A stretch of 5,770 nucleotides of DNA from an uncultured Ruminobacter sp. GTDB lineage: Bacteria; Pseudomonadota; Gammaproteobacteria; Enterobacterales; Succinivibrionaceae. The translations under genes were made by a program, and so were the position numbers. This document shows positions 1 to 5,750 of this stretch, one piece after another. The notes beneath the pieces were generated by a model. The model worked only from the letters and a program-made list of their open reading frames with translations, was not told the DNA's origin and did no database searches. Within the stretch, counting starts at the first letter, position 1. The number at the start of each line of letters is the position of its first letter. The stretch covers positions 1-5,770 of the forward strand of contig CAAFXL010000265.1 of NCBI GenBank assembly GCA_900767005.1, in the 5' to 3' direction.

Positions 1-18
1 ACGACGCTCTTCCGATCT
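1..18 (+). other. Illumina TruSeq adapter remnant (not genomic)
   Basis: The first 18 bases equal the 3' end of the standard Illumina read-1 adapter (ending GCTCTTCCGATCT). They are library sequence left untrimmed, not part of the organism. Native sequence begins at about 19. Together with the matching adapter at the right end, in the expected orientation, this shows the window is a complete contig or synthetic long fragment whose ends are artefactual. Confidence 0.97.
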
Positions 19-404
19 ACTTTAAGGAAAATAAAACTCCAATTATTTAAACTTTTCTAATTTACCTATTATTAGTTTGAATTTTTGTGGTCCTAATCGG
101 AACAAAATTAGAACTTTATTGGTACTTAGATTAGAGCTTTATTAGTTCATAGATAAGAACTTAGATTAAACTTAAATTAGTACTTACTTATTAAAAGTGT
201 AGACTAATTCATATATTAAAAATCTTTTTTAAAAAATTGTTATATTCTTTTTTTGTTTAAGGGCATAATGTAAAATTATTGATTATATTGCCTAAAAGTT
301 AGGGCAAATAGCAAATAATGAACATAAATGAACAAAAAAAATAACAAAATATTAAAAAAATATAAATATTCATTTGATTTATACAAATATTTATAACACC
401 TTAA
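19..404. other. AT-rich non-coding region upstream of the giant gene
   Basis: No credible coding region, tRNA or rRNA is visible on either strand. The region holds a 23-nt-period box array (108-185), a 5-bp inverted repeat CCTAA-AAG-TTAGG (291-303), a direct repeat AATGAACA (317-324 and 327-334), and A-tracts spaced about one helical turn apart (334-341, 346-349, 354-360). I see no convincing promoter. A TATAAC at 392-397 could be a -10 but has only a poor -35 (TTCATT, 369-374). If used, transcription would begin near the ATG at 405, which would favour the downstream ATG at 441 as the true start. Confidence 0.6.
108..185 (+). repeat. Four TTAGAACTT-like boxes at exact 23-nt spacing
   Basis: The 9-mers TTAGAACTT (108), TTAGAGCTT (131), TAAGAACTT (154) and TTAGTACTT (177) start at intervals of exactly 23 nt. 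The first two full 23-nt units agree at 19 of 23 positions, and the third agrees with the first at about 15 of 23. This is a decaying tandem repeat, or a set of binding sites about two helical turns apart. Low complexity raises the chance of coincidence, but the constant period argues against it. Function is unknown: operator array, iteron-like array or plain minisatellite are all possible. Confidence 0.6.
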
Positions 405-427
405 ATGGATGAAAAAGGTAGGATTAT

Positions 428-433
428 TAAGGA
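428..433 (+). promoter_or_regulatory. Ribosome binding site favouring the start at 441
   Basis: TAAGGA lies 7 nt before the ATG at 441, which is ideal Shine-Dalgarno geometry. The in-frame ATG at 405 has no purine-rich SD upstream (the preceding bases are ..TAACACCTTAA). This decides the preferred start of the giant gene. The longer form from 405 would add only 12 polar residues. Confidence 0.6.
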
Positions 434-440
434 ATTACAT

Positions 441-3400
441 ATGGCAGTTTCTGAGCAGTTAGGTAAAACCAAGATGTTAGCCTCTTTAATAAGAGAGTTT
501 GTAGTCTATGTTGATCAAGAATGTTTTGATGAGAAAGATAGATTCCAATCTTTTTGCGATGAAACTGGTTCTTTATTTAAGAAATACAATAAGCAGCTTA
601 TTGTAAATCATGACTTTATTCAGCATTCTCGCCGTACTATCGAGCAAGCTAATAAGATTAATAAGAATTTAGCAAGTTTTAAAGTTTTAGGTGATCGTTA
701 CAAAGAACTTGGTGGGGCATCACTAAAAGCTCTAGCCCAAGATTTATTAAAATCTGGTAATGTTTTATATATTACTCAAGACCATGACCGTGCTTATGAC
801 TTATTTAGTTTAATTGGTACCAGTAGTTATGAAATCTACACTAAGTATATTGACCAACAAGCTCTAATCCAAGGTTTTCCAGATCTAAAGAGTAAGCTTA
901 CCTATTTAGGTAATGATGCTCGAGATGCCTCAAAAATTGAATATATTATTTTTGACCTATCATCACTTTCTTTAAGTAATTCAGATTGGTTTATTGATGA
1001 CCTTTGTGCTCAAAGTTTTGGAAAATTTACCGTAGTAGTATACGAAACCGAGCTTAAAGACTTCATGGAAAAAGCTAAGAAGTGTTCTCAAGCTGATACC
1101 TTCTATAATAAGCTATCAAGAGAATATAACGCGATTACTACAAGAAGTGACCTTGCTAATCGCGATGAAGAATCAACCGTTAGAAAGCTTAGAACTGAAA
1201 ATCATGTAGCCGTTCTTACCTTTAGTGCAGATGGAGCTAAGAAGTTCTATAACCTAAATAACCGCGATTTATCAGGTCATAATGTTCTTCCATTCTATGT
1301 TGAGAAGGGAGAAGTTGCCGGCACTTATGAATGCCCTTGGAAATCTGATATCGTTTCCTTACGTGAAAAGTTATCTGCAGAACTATCTAAAGCTGATGAA
1401 GATTATAGCAAGTACTCTCAAAGTGCAACAAAAGATGCACCAAAGGAAAATGACTTAGCTAAAGATAAGTCTTCAAATTCAAATAATCAAACCTCAAACC
1501 TAAATGATGCTGATTTAAAGGTTAAGTTTGATGAAAAGTTAAATAACGAAAGTAAGCAAAGTAATAGCAACAATAGTAGTGCAGCTACTTCTAAAACTGC
1601 TACTAATACTACTGCTACTATTAATAATCCAACCAATAATAAACTTGACCAAAAAGAAAAAGAAGTTAAGTCAAGTACTTTAGACTCAACTAATTCTAAG
1701 GCTCAAGAATCAAAACCGGAAGAACATCATACTAAGGGACTAAAAACTTCAAGTTTTAGTATTGGTGCTTCATCTATTCATAAAGCTAAGAATAACAAGC
1801 CTCAAGATTTGGCAAATCAGGGAAATCAAACCGTTTCAATTGATTTTGGGGAAGAACTTGAAGTTACTTCCGTTGATATTGAACTTGACCCAAATAAAGA
1901 TGTGATTAATCCAGGACTTGCCAACTTAAGTACTGAAATTATTGAAAACTCTTCAATTAAAGATTTTGCCGCTGAATCACCAACCAAAATTTTAGCTGAA
2001 GATAGCTCAGTTCAGGATTTTATTAAGGAAGCAAATCCTAAAGCTAACACCGTTAGTGATGACCTAGTTAAGGTTGTTGAGCCAACCCAAAATGTTGTTA
2101 ACATTGTGGTAGAGCATAAGGAGAAGGCTCAACCACAATCTCAACCAATCACTCAGAAAACTCAAGAATCAACAGAGAATAACAAGAATAAGAAAGGTTT
2201 ATTTGGTTCGATTCGTGACAAGATGCATTTGTTTGGTAAGAAAAACGCTCCAGAGGATAATAAGCCTCATGAAGAAATTACTCTTACCAAAAATCCTCAA
2301 TCTCAAACTAAAGCTGAAACTAAGCAACCTAAACCTCAGGTTAATTCTGAACCTCAAGAAGAAAAACCTCAGAATATTAAACGAGAACCAAAGAAGTTCT
2401 CTTTATCAGGTAAAACTACAGCAGGCTTTACTTTATCAAAAGATCAGCAAAGTGCTTTAGATGCTAAACACAAAGCTCATGAAGAAGCAGAACGCAAGGC
2501 TAAAGAACTTGCTATTCAAAAAGCTTCTGATATTGCTAATACCCAAGTGAAGGCTACAGAGGATACTCAACCTAAGAAGCCTCAAGAATTAGACCTTCCT
2601 ATTAGTAATGAAGCTCATCATGGTGAGGAAATAAAGACAACAATTACTCCAACCTTAGTTGAAACTAAGCCAAAGGTTGAAGAAAAACCTGAAGCTAAGG
2701 TAGAACCAAAAGTTGAACCAAAGGTAGAAGTTAAGGTAGAACCAAAGGCTGAAACTAAGGTAGAACCAAAGGTAGAAAACAAGGTAGAACCAAAGGTTGA
2801 AACCAAGGTAGAACCAAAAGTAGAAACCAAGGTAGAAACTAAGGTAGAACAAAAGGCAGAAACTAAGATAGAACCAAAGGTTGAAACCAAGTTAGAACCA
2901 AAAGTAGAAGCTAAGAAAGATGGTATTGAAGTAGTTAAGGCAAGTGATGACTTTGAAATTAAGTCAAAGGATAATGATTTACCAAATGCTTTAGAAGAAG
3001 CAGTGCTAAATAAAGATAGCGGTACTGTTGATTTAGTTGATATTAAAGAAGTTAAACCTGTTTTAGTTGAAACTAAAGAATCCGAGGAATCTAAAGAAAC
3101 TTTAGAACCAACTTCTGAAGAAAAACCTGAAGAAGTTGAGGTAAAGGTTAAGGAACCTCATGTTCCAAGACAAGTTGCGTTCTCAAGTTCAAGCGTTGGT
3201 TCAGGCTTTAAACTTTCATCTGAACAAATTAAGAAGATTAACCAAAAGCGTGAAGAAGAAGCTAAACTTAAAGCTTTAGAAGAAGAACGTGTTCGTGTTC
3301 AGGAAGCAGTTAAGAAGAATAAGCATGCTCCACAGAATGTTAAGCTTTCAGGTTCAACCAGTAGCTTTACTTTAAGTAAGGAAGATCAAGCTAAATATGA

Positions 3401-4928
3401 AAAGCTTCATCAGTTAAATAGTTTAGGTACTCAAGAAGCAAAACGAGCTGAAAAGCAACGTCAGGCGGAAGAAAGAGCAAAACTAGAACATGATGTAAAT
3501 ATCATCAAGGCAATTGAAGAATACGATCTACAAGGTGACGATGGCGATTTTGTATTTGATCCAACTAAGGATGTAAAACTATCAGATCCAACTCCGATTG
3601 AAGATTTTGATATGACCCAAGAACGCCGTGAATTGTTACGTAAATATGAAACAAGTCAGCGTTCTGATTTAGAAGTTAAGCGTGATTTAAGTAAAGCTAA
3701 CTTAAATCGCACTGATGATACTTCTCATAAGAATATCACTCGTAATAATATAGAAAGAAAGACTTCACAGATTTCTGGGTTTACTGGTAGAAGCTTTGAT
3801 TTATTAAATGATAATCGCGAAGCAGCCCATGTAACTCAAACCAATCCTGAAAGAAGTAAGGAAGACTTACAACGTACTAATGCTGAAATGGAACGTCGTT
3901 TTAATGAGCATAAGGATATTAAGCCTGTTAAAGCTGCTCCAATTCAAAATACCCGCGTAACTTCTTCAACTACGGTTGAAGTAGTTGAGAAGAGTATTTC
4001 TCAAGTTGTAAATGTTGAAGATTCAATTATTACTAAGAGCTTTAACTATACAGGTCGTCCATTTATTTCTCATGGTCGCAATATCTCATTTGATATGCCA
4101 GAATTTGGGGATAGTGTAAAAGTTGATGGTAAAGATTTTGATCTATCTACCCCAATTTTGATGAATACCAACATGGCAGTTTATTCTTATGATGATAAGA
4201 ATCAGGTTAAGATTTTTAGTGAAGATTTATTAAATAGCACTTTAGTTGAAAAATTAAGAGCTATGATTGAAAATCCTCTTCATGTTGAAAATATTTCATG
4301 GCCAAGTAAGTTTGTTCTAAATGATGCAGACCATATCGTTGGTGTGCTTGAAAATAAGGTACCAGGTATTACTTTAAAGAAAGCTTTAAAAGCGTTAAAG
4401 GAACCAACCAAGGATAATAAAGCTAAACTATTTAAGTTAATTATTTCTTACTTAAATTTAGTTAAGAAGCTTCAATCATTAAATATCTTTGTCGGTCAAT
4501 GTAACTTTAATTCAATTTTAGTTAATAATGAAAATGTAGTTTTAACTAATCTTGAAAAACTCCAAGTAGGTGATTTTGAGTTTATAAGAGGCGAAGAAGA
4601 ATTAGACGCTCCTGAATTAAAACAAAATAACCATGTTTGTGCTTCTCTTGAAAGTGATAAGTTTGTAGTGGCGACTGTAATATTTAAGTTATTATTTAAC
4701 TTTAAGCATCCATACATCATTAATAATGATGGTAATAAAGATGTTCTAAGTTTTATCTTTGAAAATAACCACGAGGATACTTTATATCCACTTTGGGATA
4801 GTTTACCAAAAGAACTAAAGAAATCATTTACTGATACATTCGTTGAAGGATTAAAAGATAGCACAAAACGCATCACCACTCATGAATGGATTAGTTTATT
4901 TAAGAGTGCTTTAGAGGAACTTAAGTAA
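441..4928 (+). CDS. Giant multidomain protein: tandem PIN-like domains, long disordered linker, C-terminal pseudokinase
   Basis: I do not recognise this gene as a named family. It is 1495 codons from the ATG at 441 (1507 from the ATG at 405), ending in TAA. There is no signal peptide or membrane segment, so it is probably cytoplasmic. Residues ~19-148 and ~167-298 each look like a degenerate PIN (nuclease-fold) unit: an N-terminal beta strand ending in Asp (D25, D172) and a late strand of 'ITQD' type (T112-D114; degraded at 260-264). Residues ~318-1188 are polar and low complexity (Asn/Ser-rich, then Lys/Glu/Pro-rich), with KVEP repeats (745-825), repeated FxLS motifs and charged helices. Residues ~1201-1495 resemble the YegI/TerY-associated kinase family but lack catalytic residues. 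The frame is intact and ends before an intrinsic terminator, so it is probably monocistronic. The reading frame is certain, the kinase-like fold likely, the PIN-like calls tentative. An adaptor or scaffold role is inference. Confidence 0.85.
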   Translation: MAVSEQLGKTKMLASLIREFVVYVDQECFDEKDRFQSFCDETGSLFKKYNKQLIVNHDFIQHSRRTIEQANKINKNLASFKVLGDRYKELGGASLKALAQDLLKSGNVLYITQDHDRAYDLFSLIGTSSYEIYTKYIDQQALIQGFPDLKSKLTYLGNDARDASKIEYIIFDLSSLSLSNSDWFIDDLCAQSFGKFTVVVYETELKDFMEKAKKCSQADTFYNKLSREYNAITTRSDLANRDEESTVRKLRTENHVAVLTFSADGAKKFYNLNNRDLSGHNVLPFYVEKGEVAGTYECPWKSDIVSLREKLSAELSKADEDYSKYSQSATKDAPKENDLAKDKSSNSNNQTSNLNDADLKVKFDEKLNNESKQSNSNNSSAATSKTATNTTATINNPTNNKLDQKEKEVKSSTLDSTNSKAQESKPEEHHTKGLKTSSFSIGASSIHKAKNNKPQDLANQGNQTVSIDFGEELEVTSVDIELDPNKDVINPGLANLSTEIIENSSIKDFAAESPTKILAEDSSVQDFIKEANPKANTVSDDLVKVVEPTQNVVNIVVEHKEKAQPQSQPITQKTQESTENNKNKKGLFGSIRDKMHLFGKKNAPEDNKPHEEITLTKNPQSQTKAETKQPKPQVNSEPQEEKPQNIKREPKKFSLSGKTTAGFTLSKDQQSALDAKHKAHEEAERKAKELAIQKASDIANTQVKATEDTQPKKPQELDLPISNEAHHGEEIKTTITPTLVETKPKVEEKPEAKVEPKVEPKVEVKVEPKAETKVEPKVENKVEPKVETKVEPKVETKVETKVEQKAETKIEPKVETKLEPKVEAKKDGIEVVKASDDFEIKSKDNDLPNALEEAVLNKDSGTVDLVDIKEVKPVLVETKESEESKETLEPTSEEKPEEVEVKVKEPHVPRQVAFSSSSVGSGFKLSSEQIKKINQKREEEAKLKALEEERVRVQEAVKKNKHAPQNVKLSGSTSSFTLSKEDQAKYEKLHQLNSLGTQEAKRAEKQRQAEERAKLEHDVNIIKAIEEYDLQGDDGDFVFDPTKDVKLSDPTPIEDFDMTQERRELLRKYETSQRSDLEVKRDLSKANLNRTDDTSHKNITRNNIERKTSQISGFTGRSFDLLNDNREAAHVTQTNPERSKEDLQRTNAEMERRFNEHKDIKPVKAAPIQNTRVTSSTTVEVVEKSISQVVNVEDSIITKSFNYTGRPFISHGRNISFDMPEFGDSVKVDGKDFDLSTPILMNTNMAVYSYDDKNQVKIFSEDLLNSTLVEKLRAMIENPLHVENISWPSKFVLNDADHIVGVLENKVPGITLKKALKALKEPTKDNKAKLFKLIISYLNLVKKLQSLNIFVGQCNFNSILVNNENVVLTNLEKLQVGDFEFIRGEEELDAPELKQNNHVCASLESDKFVVATVIFKLLFNFKHPYIINNDGNKDVLSFIFENNHEDTLYPLWDSLPKELKKSFTDTFVEGLKDSTKRITTHEWISLFKSALEELK
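495..884 (+). other. PIN-like unit 1 of the giant protein (tentative)
   Basis: Residues ~19-148 follow the PIN order. A hydrophobic strand EFVVYVDQECF carries D25 at the usual first acidic position. A second strand (KQLIVNHDF) leads into a helix where the usual Glu appears replaced (QHSRR). A helix then leads to the strand VLYITQDHDRAYDL, whose T112-Q-D114 and D116 match the 'TxD' signature of PIN nucleases. Two to three acidic positions survive, so activity is uncertain. The assignment rests on motif order by eye only. Confidence 0.4.
939..1334 (+). other. PIN-like unit 2 of the giant protein (tentative)
   Basis: Residues ~167-298 repeat the same layout. Strand EYIIFDLSSL carries D172, strand FTVVVYETELKDF carries the E204-L205 typical of the second PIN acidic site, and strand VAVLTFSADGAKKFYNL corresponds to 'vlTqDrgla', but the TxD aspartate is replaced by S262 (D264 is nearby). 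After the strand, 'SGHNVLPFYVEKGEV' parallels 'SYEIYTKYIDQQALI' after unit 1, supporting an ancient duplication. It looks more degraded than unit 1 at the third site but better preserved at the second. Confidence 0.38.
2196..2243 (+). other. Basic amphipathic segment inside the linker
   Basis: Residues ~586-601 (GLFGSIRDKMHLFGKK, preceded by more Lys) are the only clearly amphipathic, aromatic-containing segment in an otherwise polar linker. Leu, Phe, Ile and Met fall on one face and Arg/Lys on the other. Such a segment within an acidic or polar stretch resembles in style the membrane-targeting helix of FtsY, so peripheral membrane attachment is possible. A partner-binding peptide is equally plausible. 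Confidence 0.3.
2397..3389 (+). repeat. Three copies of an 'SG..FxLS..Q' peptide motif with charged helices
   Basis: The motif occurs at residues 653-670 (FSLSGKTTAGFTLSKDQQ), 914-929 (FSSSSVGSGFKLSSEQ) and 968-983 (KLSGSTSSFTLSKEDQ). Each is followed by an Ala/Glu/Lys/Arg-rich stretch likely to be helical (about 673-694, 930-961 and 984-1030). More distant echoes are at 435-446 (KTSSFSIGASSI), 1111-1121 (ISGFTGRSFDL) and 1201-1208 (FNYTGRPF). Conservation of the FxLS core in a fast-diverging linker suggests repeated short binding motifs. Confidence 0.55.
2673..2915 (+). repeat. 12-nt tandem repeat encoding about 20 KVEP/KVET units
   Basis: Residues 745-825 consist of about twenty four-residue units of the form K-V-E-x, where x is mostly P or T (also E, A, V, N, Q) and V is occasionally A, I, L or P. 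At DNA level this is a 12-nt minisatellite, often paired into a 24-nt higher-order unit alternating Pro and Thr. It extends the linker as a stiff, charged segment, like Pro/Lys/Glu spacers of other proteins. Copy number is likely to vary between strains by slippage, always in frame. Confidence 0.92.
4041..4925 (+). other. C-terminal pseudokinase domain (YegI/TerY-associated kinase type)
   Basis: Residues ~1201-1495 follow the order of the bacterial Ser/Thr-kinase-like family found beside PP2C and TerY/YegL proteins. Retained features are the beta-3 lysine (VKIF, K1257), the 'EKLRAM..P' helix (1270-1275), 'ISWP' (1285-1288), the APE motif (1390-1392), the helix-F aspartate in 'SDKFVVATVIFKLLF' (D1406), 'HPY' (1423-1425), and the late arginine of 'KRITTHEW' (R1477) that normally pairs with the APE glutamate. 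Lost features are the glycine loop (NTNM at 1242-1245 where family members have Gly-rich sequence), the catalytic Asp (G-Q1353 in place of GD), the loop Asn (S1358) and the metal Asp (N1370; the family 'DxD' reads N-L-E). The fold core is kept and the chemistry lost. Confidence 0.68.
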
Positions 4929-4983
4929 TCATAAAATTCTAAAAGTTTTTATAAACTTGCAAAAAAAATTAACTTATAAATCT

Positions 4984-5023
4984 AAGCTATCAATAATAAA
5001 AAAGATTGGTAGCTTTCTTATTT
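4984..5023 (+). terminator. Rho-independent terminator of the giant gene
   Basis: AAGCTATCAAT (4984-4994) pairs with ATTGGTAGCTT (5005-5015) to form an 11-bp stem with one G-U pair and a 10-nt A-rich loop, followed by a T-rich tail (TTCTTATTT). It lies 55 nt after the TAA stop, as expected for the end of a single-gene transcript. Confidence 0.8.
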
Positions 5024-5094
5024 ATTAAAAATGCTCTTATTTGAGATAAGTTTGATAAATAAAGATATGATGATAAAGATAAAATCTTAAAAAA

Positions 5095-5250
5095 TTTTTA
5101 CTAAGACTATTTATTACAAAGAAGTTATCCAAGATTCTTAATATTATTTAGTAAAAAAATGCAATATACCCCACACTAATTAGTATTTTTTATTAAGTTT
5201 TTTTGATATAAATTTAAAATTTTTTATGTATTTTTTGAGTTTTTTACTAA
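5095..5250. repeat. Three copies of TTTTTACTAA, two direct and one inverted
   Basis: TTTTTACTAA occurs exactly at 5095-5104 and 5241-5250, and its exact reverse complement TTAGTAAAAA at 5148-5157. Both direct copies continue into similar sequence (GACTATTTATTA and AGTCTTTTATTA). The first and the inverted copy could form a 10-bp stem with a 43-nt loop. High A+T makes chance recurrence possible, so this is reported as a repeat only. Confidence 0.45.
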
Positions 5251-5283
5251 AGTCTTTTATTATATAGACGTTAATATAAGTAA

Positions 5284-5316
5284 CCCAAAACTTTGGTTTA
5301 TATTTTTGGGCTTTGA
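5284..5316 (+). terminator. Second hairpin, possible terminator, upstream of the uvrY promoter
   Basis: CCCAAAA (5284-5290) pairs with TTTTGGG (5304-5310) across a 13-nt loop and is followed by CTTTGATTT. The T-tail is interrupted, so termination would be modest. Because it sits upstream of the TATAAT element, it would act on transcription arriving from the left or on an unidentified small transcript, not as a uvrY leader structure. Confidence 0.4.
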
Positions 5317-5344
5317 TTTAAGATATTTTGCATCTATTTAGATT

Positions 5345-5350
5345 TATAAT
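5345..5350 (+). promoter_or_regulatory. Probable sigma-70 -10 element for uvrY
   Basis: A perfect TATAAT lies 50 nt before the TTG start. No good -35 is present: the hexamer at 17-nt spacing is GATATT (5322-5327). Either a regulator assists, or the match is by chance in AT-rich DNA. It would give a leader of roughly 45 nt. Confidence 0.45.
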
Positions 5351-5382
5351 ATATTAAGTCTTAAGAAATCTTCCTTATAATT

Positions 5383-5388
5383 AAAGGA
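5383..5388 (+). promoter_or_regulatory. Ribosome binding site of uvrY
   Basis: AAAGGA is the only Shine-Dalgarno-like sequence before the gene. Its spacing to the TTG at 5401 is 12 nt, on the long side. A closer in-frame ATT at 5395 (6-nt spacing) could be considered, but ATT starts are very rare and the UvrY family starts with M-I-x-V, matching the TTG. Confidence 0.55.
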
Positions 5389-5400
5389 TGGCGTATTAAA

Positions 5401-5750
5401 TTGATTAAAGTTTATATTGTAGATGATCATTTACTAGTTCGTACTGGATTTAAGCGTATTCTTGACGATTATCGCGGAATCACTGTAGTCGGCGAAGCCG
5501 CTACCGGTGAAGAAGCTGTTAAATGGTGTAAAGAGCATCAATGTGATATTGTCTTAATGGATATGAATTTACCTGGGATTGATGGTATTGAAGCAACTAA
5601 GCGAATTATTCGTTATAACCCTGATGCTAAGGTAATTATGCTTACCGTACAAACCGCAGATCCAATTCCAACTCAGGTGATGAAAGCTGGAGCTTTTGGT
5701 TTCTTAACCAAGGGTGCTGCCCCTGAAGAAATGATTAAAGCGATTAGTAA
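5401..5750 (+). CDS. uvrY: UvrY/GacA-type response regulator, 3' end missing
   Basis: The visible 116 codons are a full CheY-like receiver domain. They show the acidic pair D8-D9, the phospho-acceptor D54 in 'VLMDMNLPG', T82 in 'IMLT' and K104 in 'LTKGAAPEE'. From memory it closely follows E. coli UvrY (VDDHxLVR, VVGEA, AVKWC, VLMDM, PGxxGxEAT, KGAAP). In Gammaproteobacteria this protein is phosphorylated by BarA/GacS and activates Csr/Rsm small-RNA genes. The usual LuxR-type DNA-binding half (about 100 more residues) is not in the window because the adapter begins at 5751. Translation beyond that is artefact. The start is TTG at 5401, chosen because the product then begins MIKVYIVDDH as in the family. 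In many gammaproteobacteria uvrC follows, off this window. Confidence 0.9.

Larger units (their letters stand above)
4929..5400. other. Intergenic region between the giant gene and uvrY
   Basis: No credible coding region is seen on either strand in these 472 nt. From left to right it holds an intrinsic terminator (4984-5023), a small hairpin CTTAT-TTGAG-ATAAG (5036-5050), three copies of the 10-mer TTTTTACTAA (5095 and 5241 direct, 5148 inverted), a palindrome ACTAATTAGT (5175-5184), a second hairpin (5284-5310) and a -10 element (5345-5350). A small RNA ending at the second hairpin is conceivable, but no promoter or conserved RNA core was recognised. GGA motifs typical of CsrB/RsmZ RNAs are absent from the spacer before the uvrY ribosome binding site. 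Confidence 0.6.

Noticed and set aside
108..185. CRISPR array
   Set aside because: Units are 23 nt end to end with no separate unique spacers, and the repeats themselves are diverged.
2203..2460. Plus-strand open frame of 85 codons inside the giant gene
   Set aside because: It is out of frame with an intact gene, Lys/Leu-rich as expected from a shifted Lys/Glu/Pro linker, and shows no domain or ribosome binding site.
2618..2890. Open frames on the minus strand (Ser/Thr/Phe-rich and Phe/Leu/Tyr-rich peptides)
   Set aside because: They are the antisense of the 12-nt KVEP repeat, which by its composition lacks stops in several frames. The peptides are pure repeat with no ribosome binding site.
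2673..2915. TonB-like or surface-protein Pro/Lys/Glu spacer
   Set aside because: The protein has no N-terminal membrane anchor, signal peptide or C-terminal TonB or cell-wall domain, so a periplasm-spanning role is unsupported.
4496..4879. Minus-strand open frame of 127 codons opposite the pseudokinase
   Set aside because: It is antisense to a segment with clear kinase-family motifs on the plus strand. The peptide shows no recognisable domain.
4041..4925. Active Ser/Thr protein kinase
   Set aside because: The catalytic Asp, loop Asn, metal-binding Asp and glycine loop are all substituted in the best by-eye alignment.
5024..5310. CsrB/RsmZ-type small RNA beside the GacA homologue
   Set aside because: The plus strand has no GGA motifs here and the minus strand only one; such RNAs carry many in hairpin loops. 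No palindromic GacA/UvrY box was seen.
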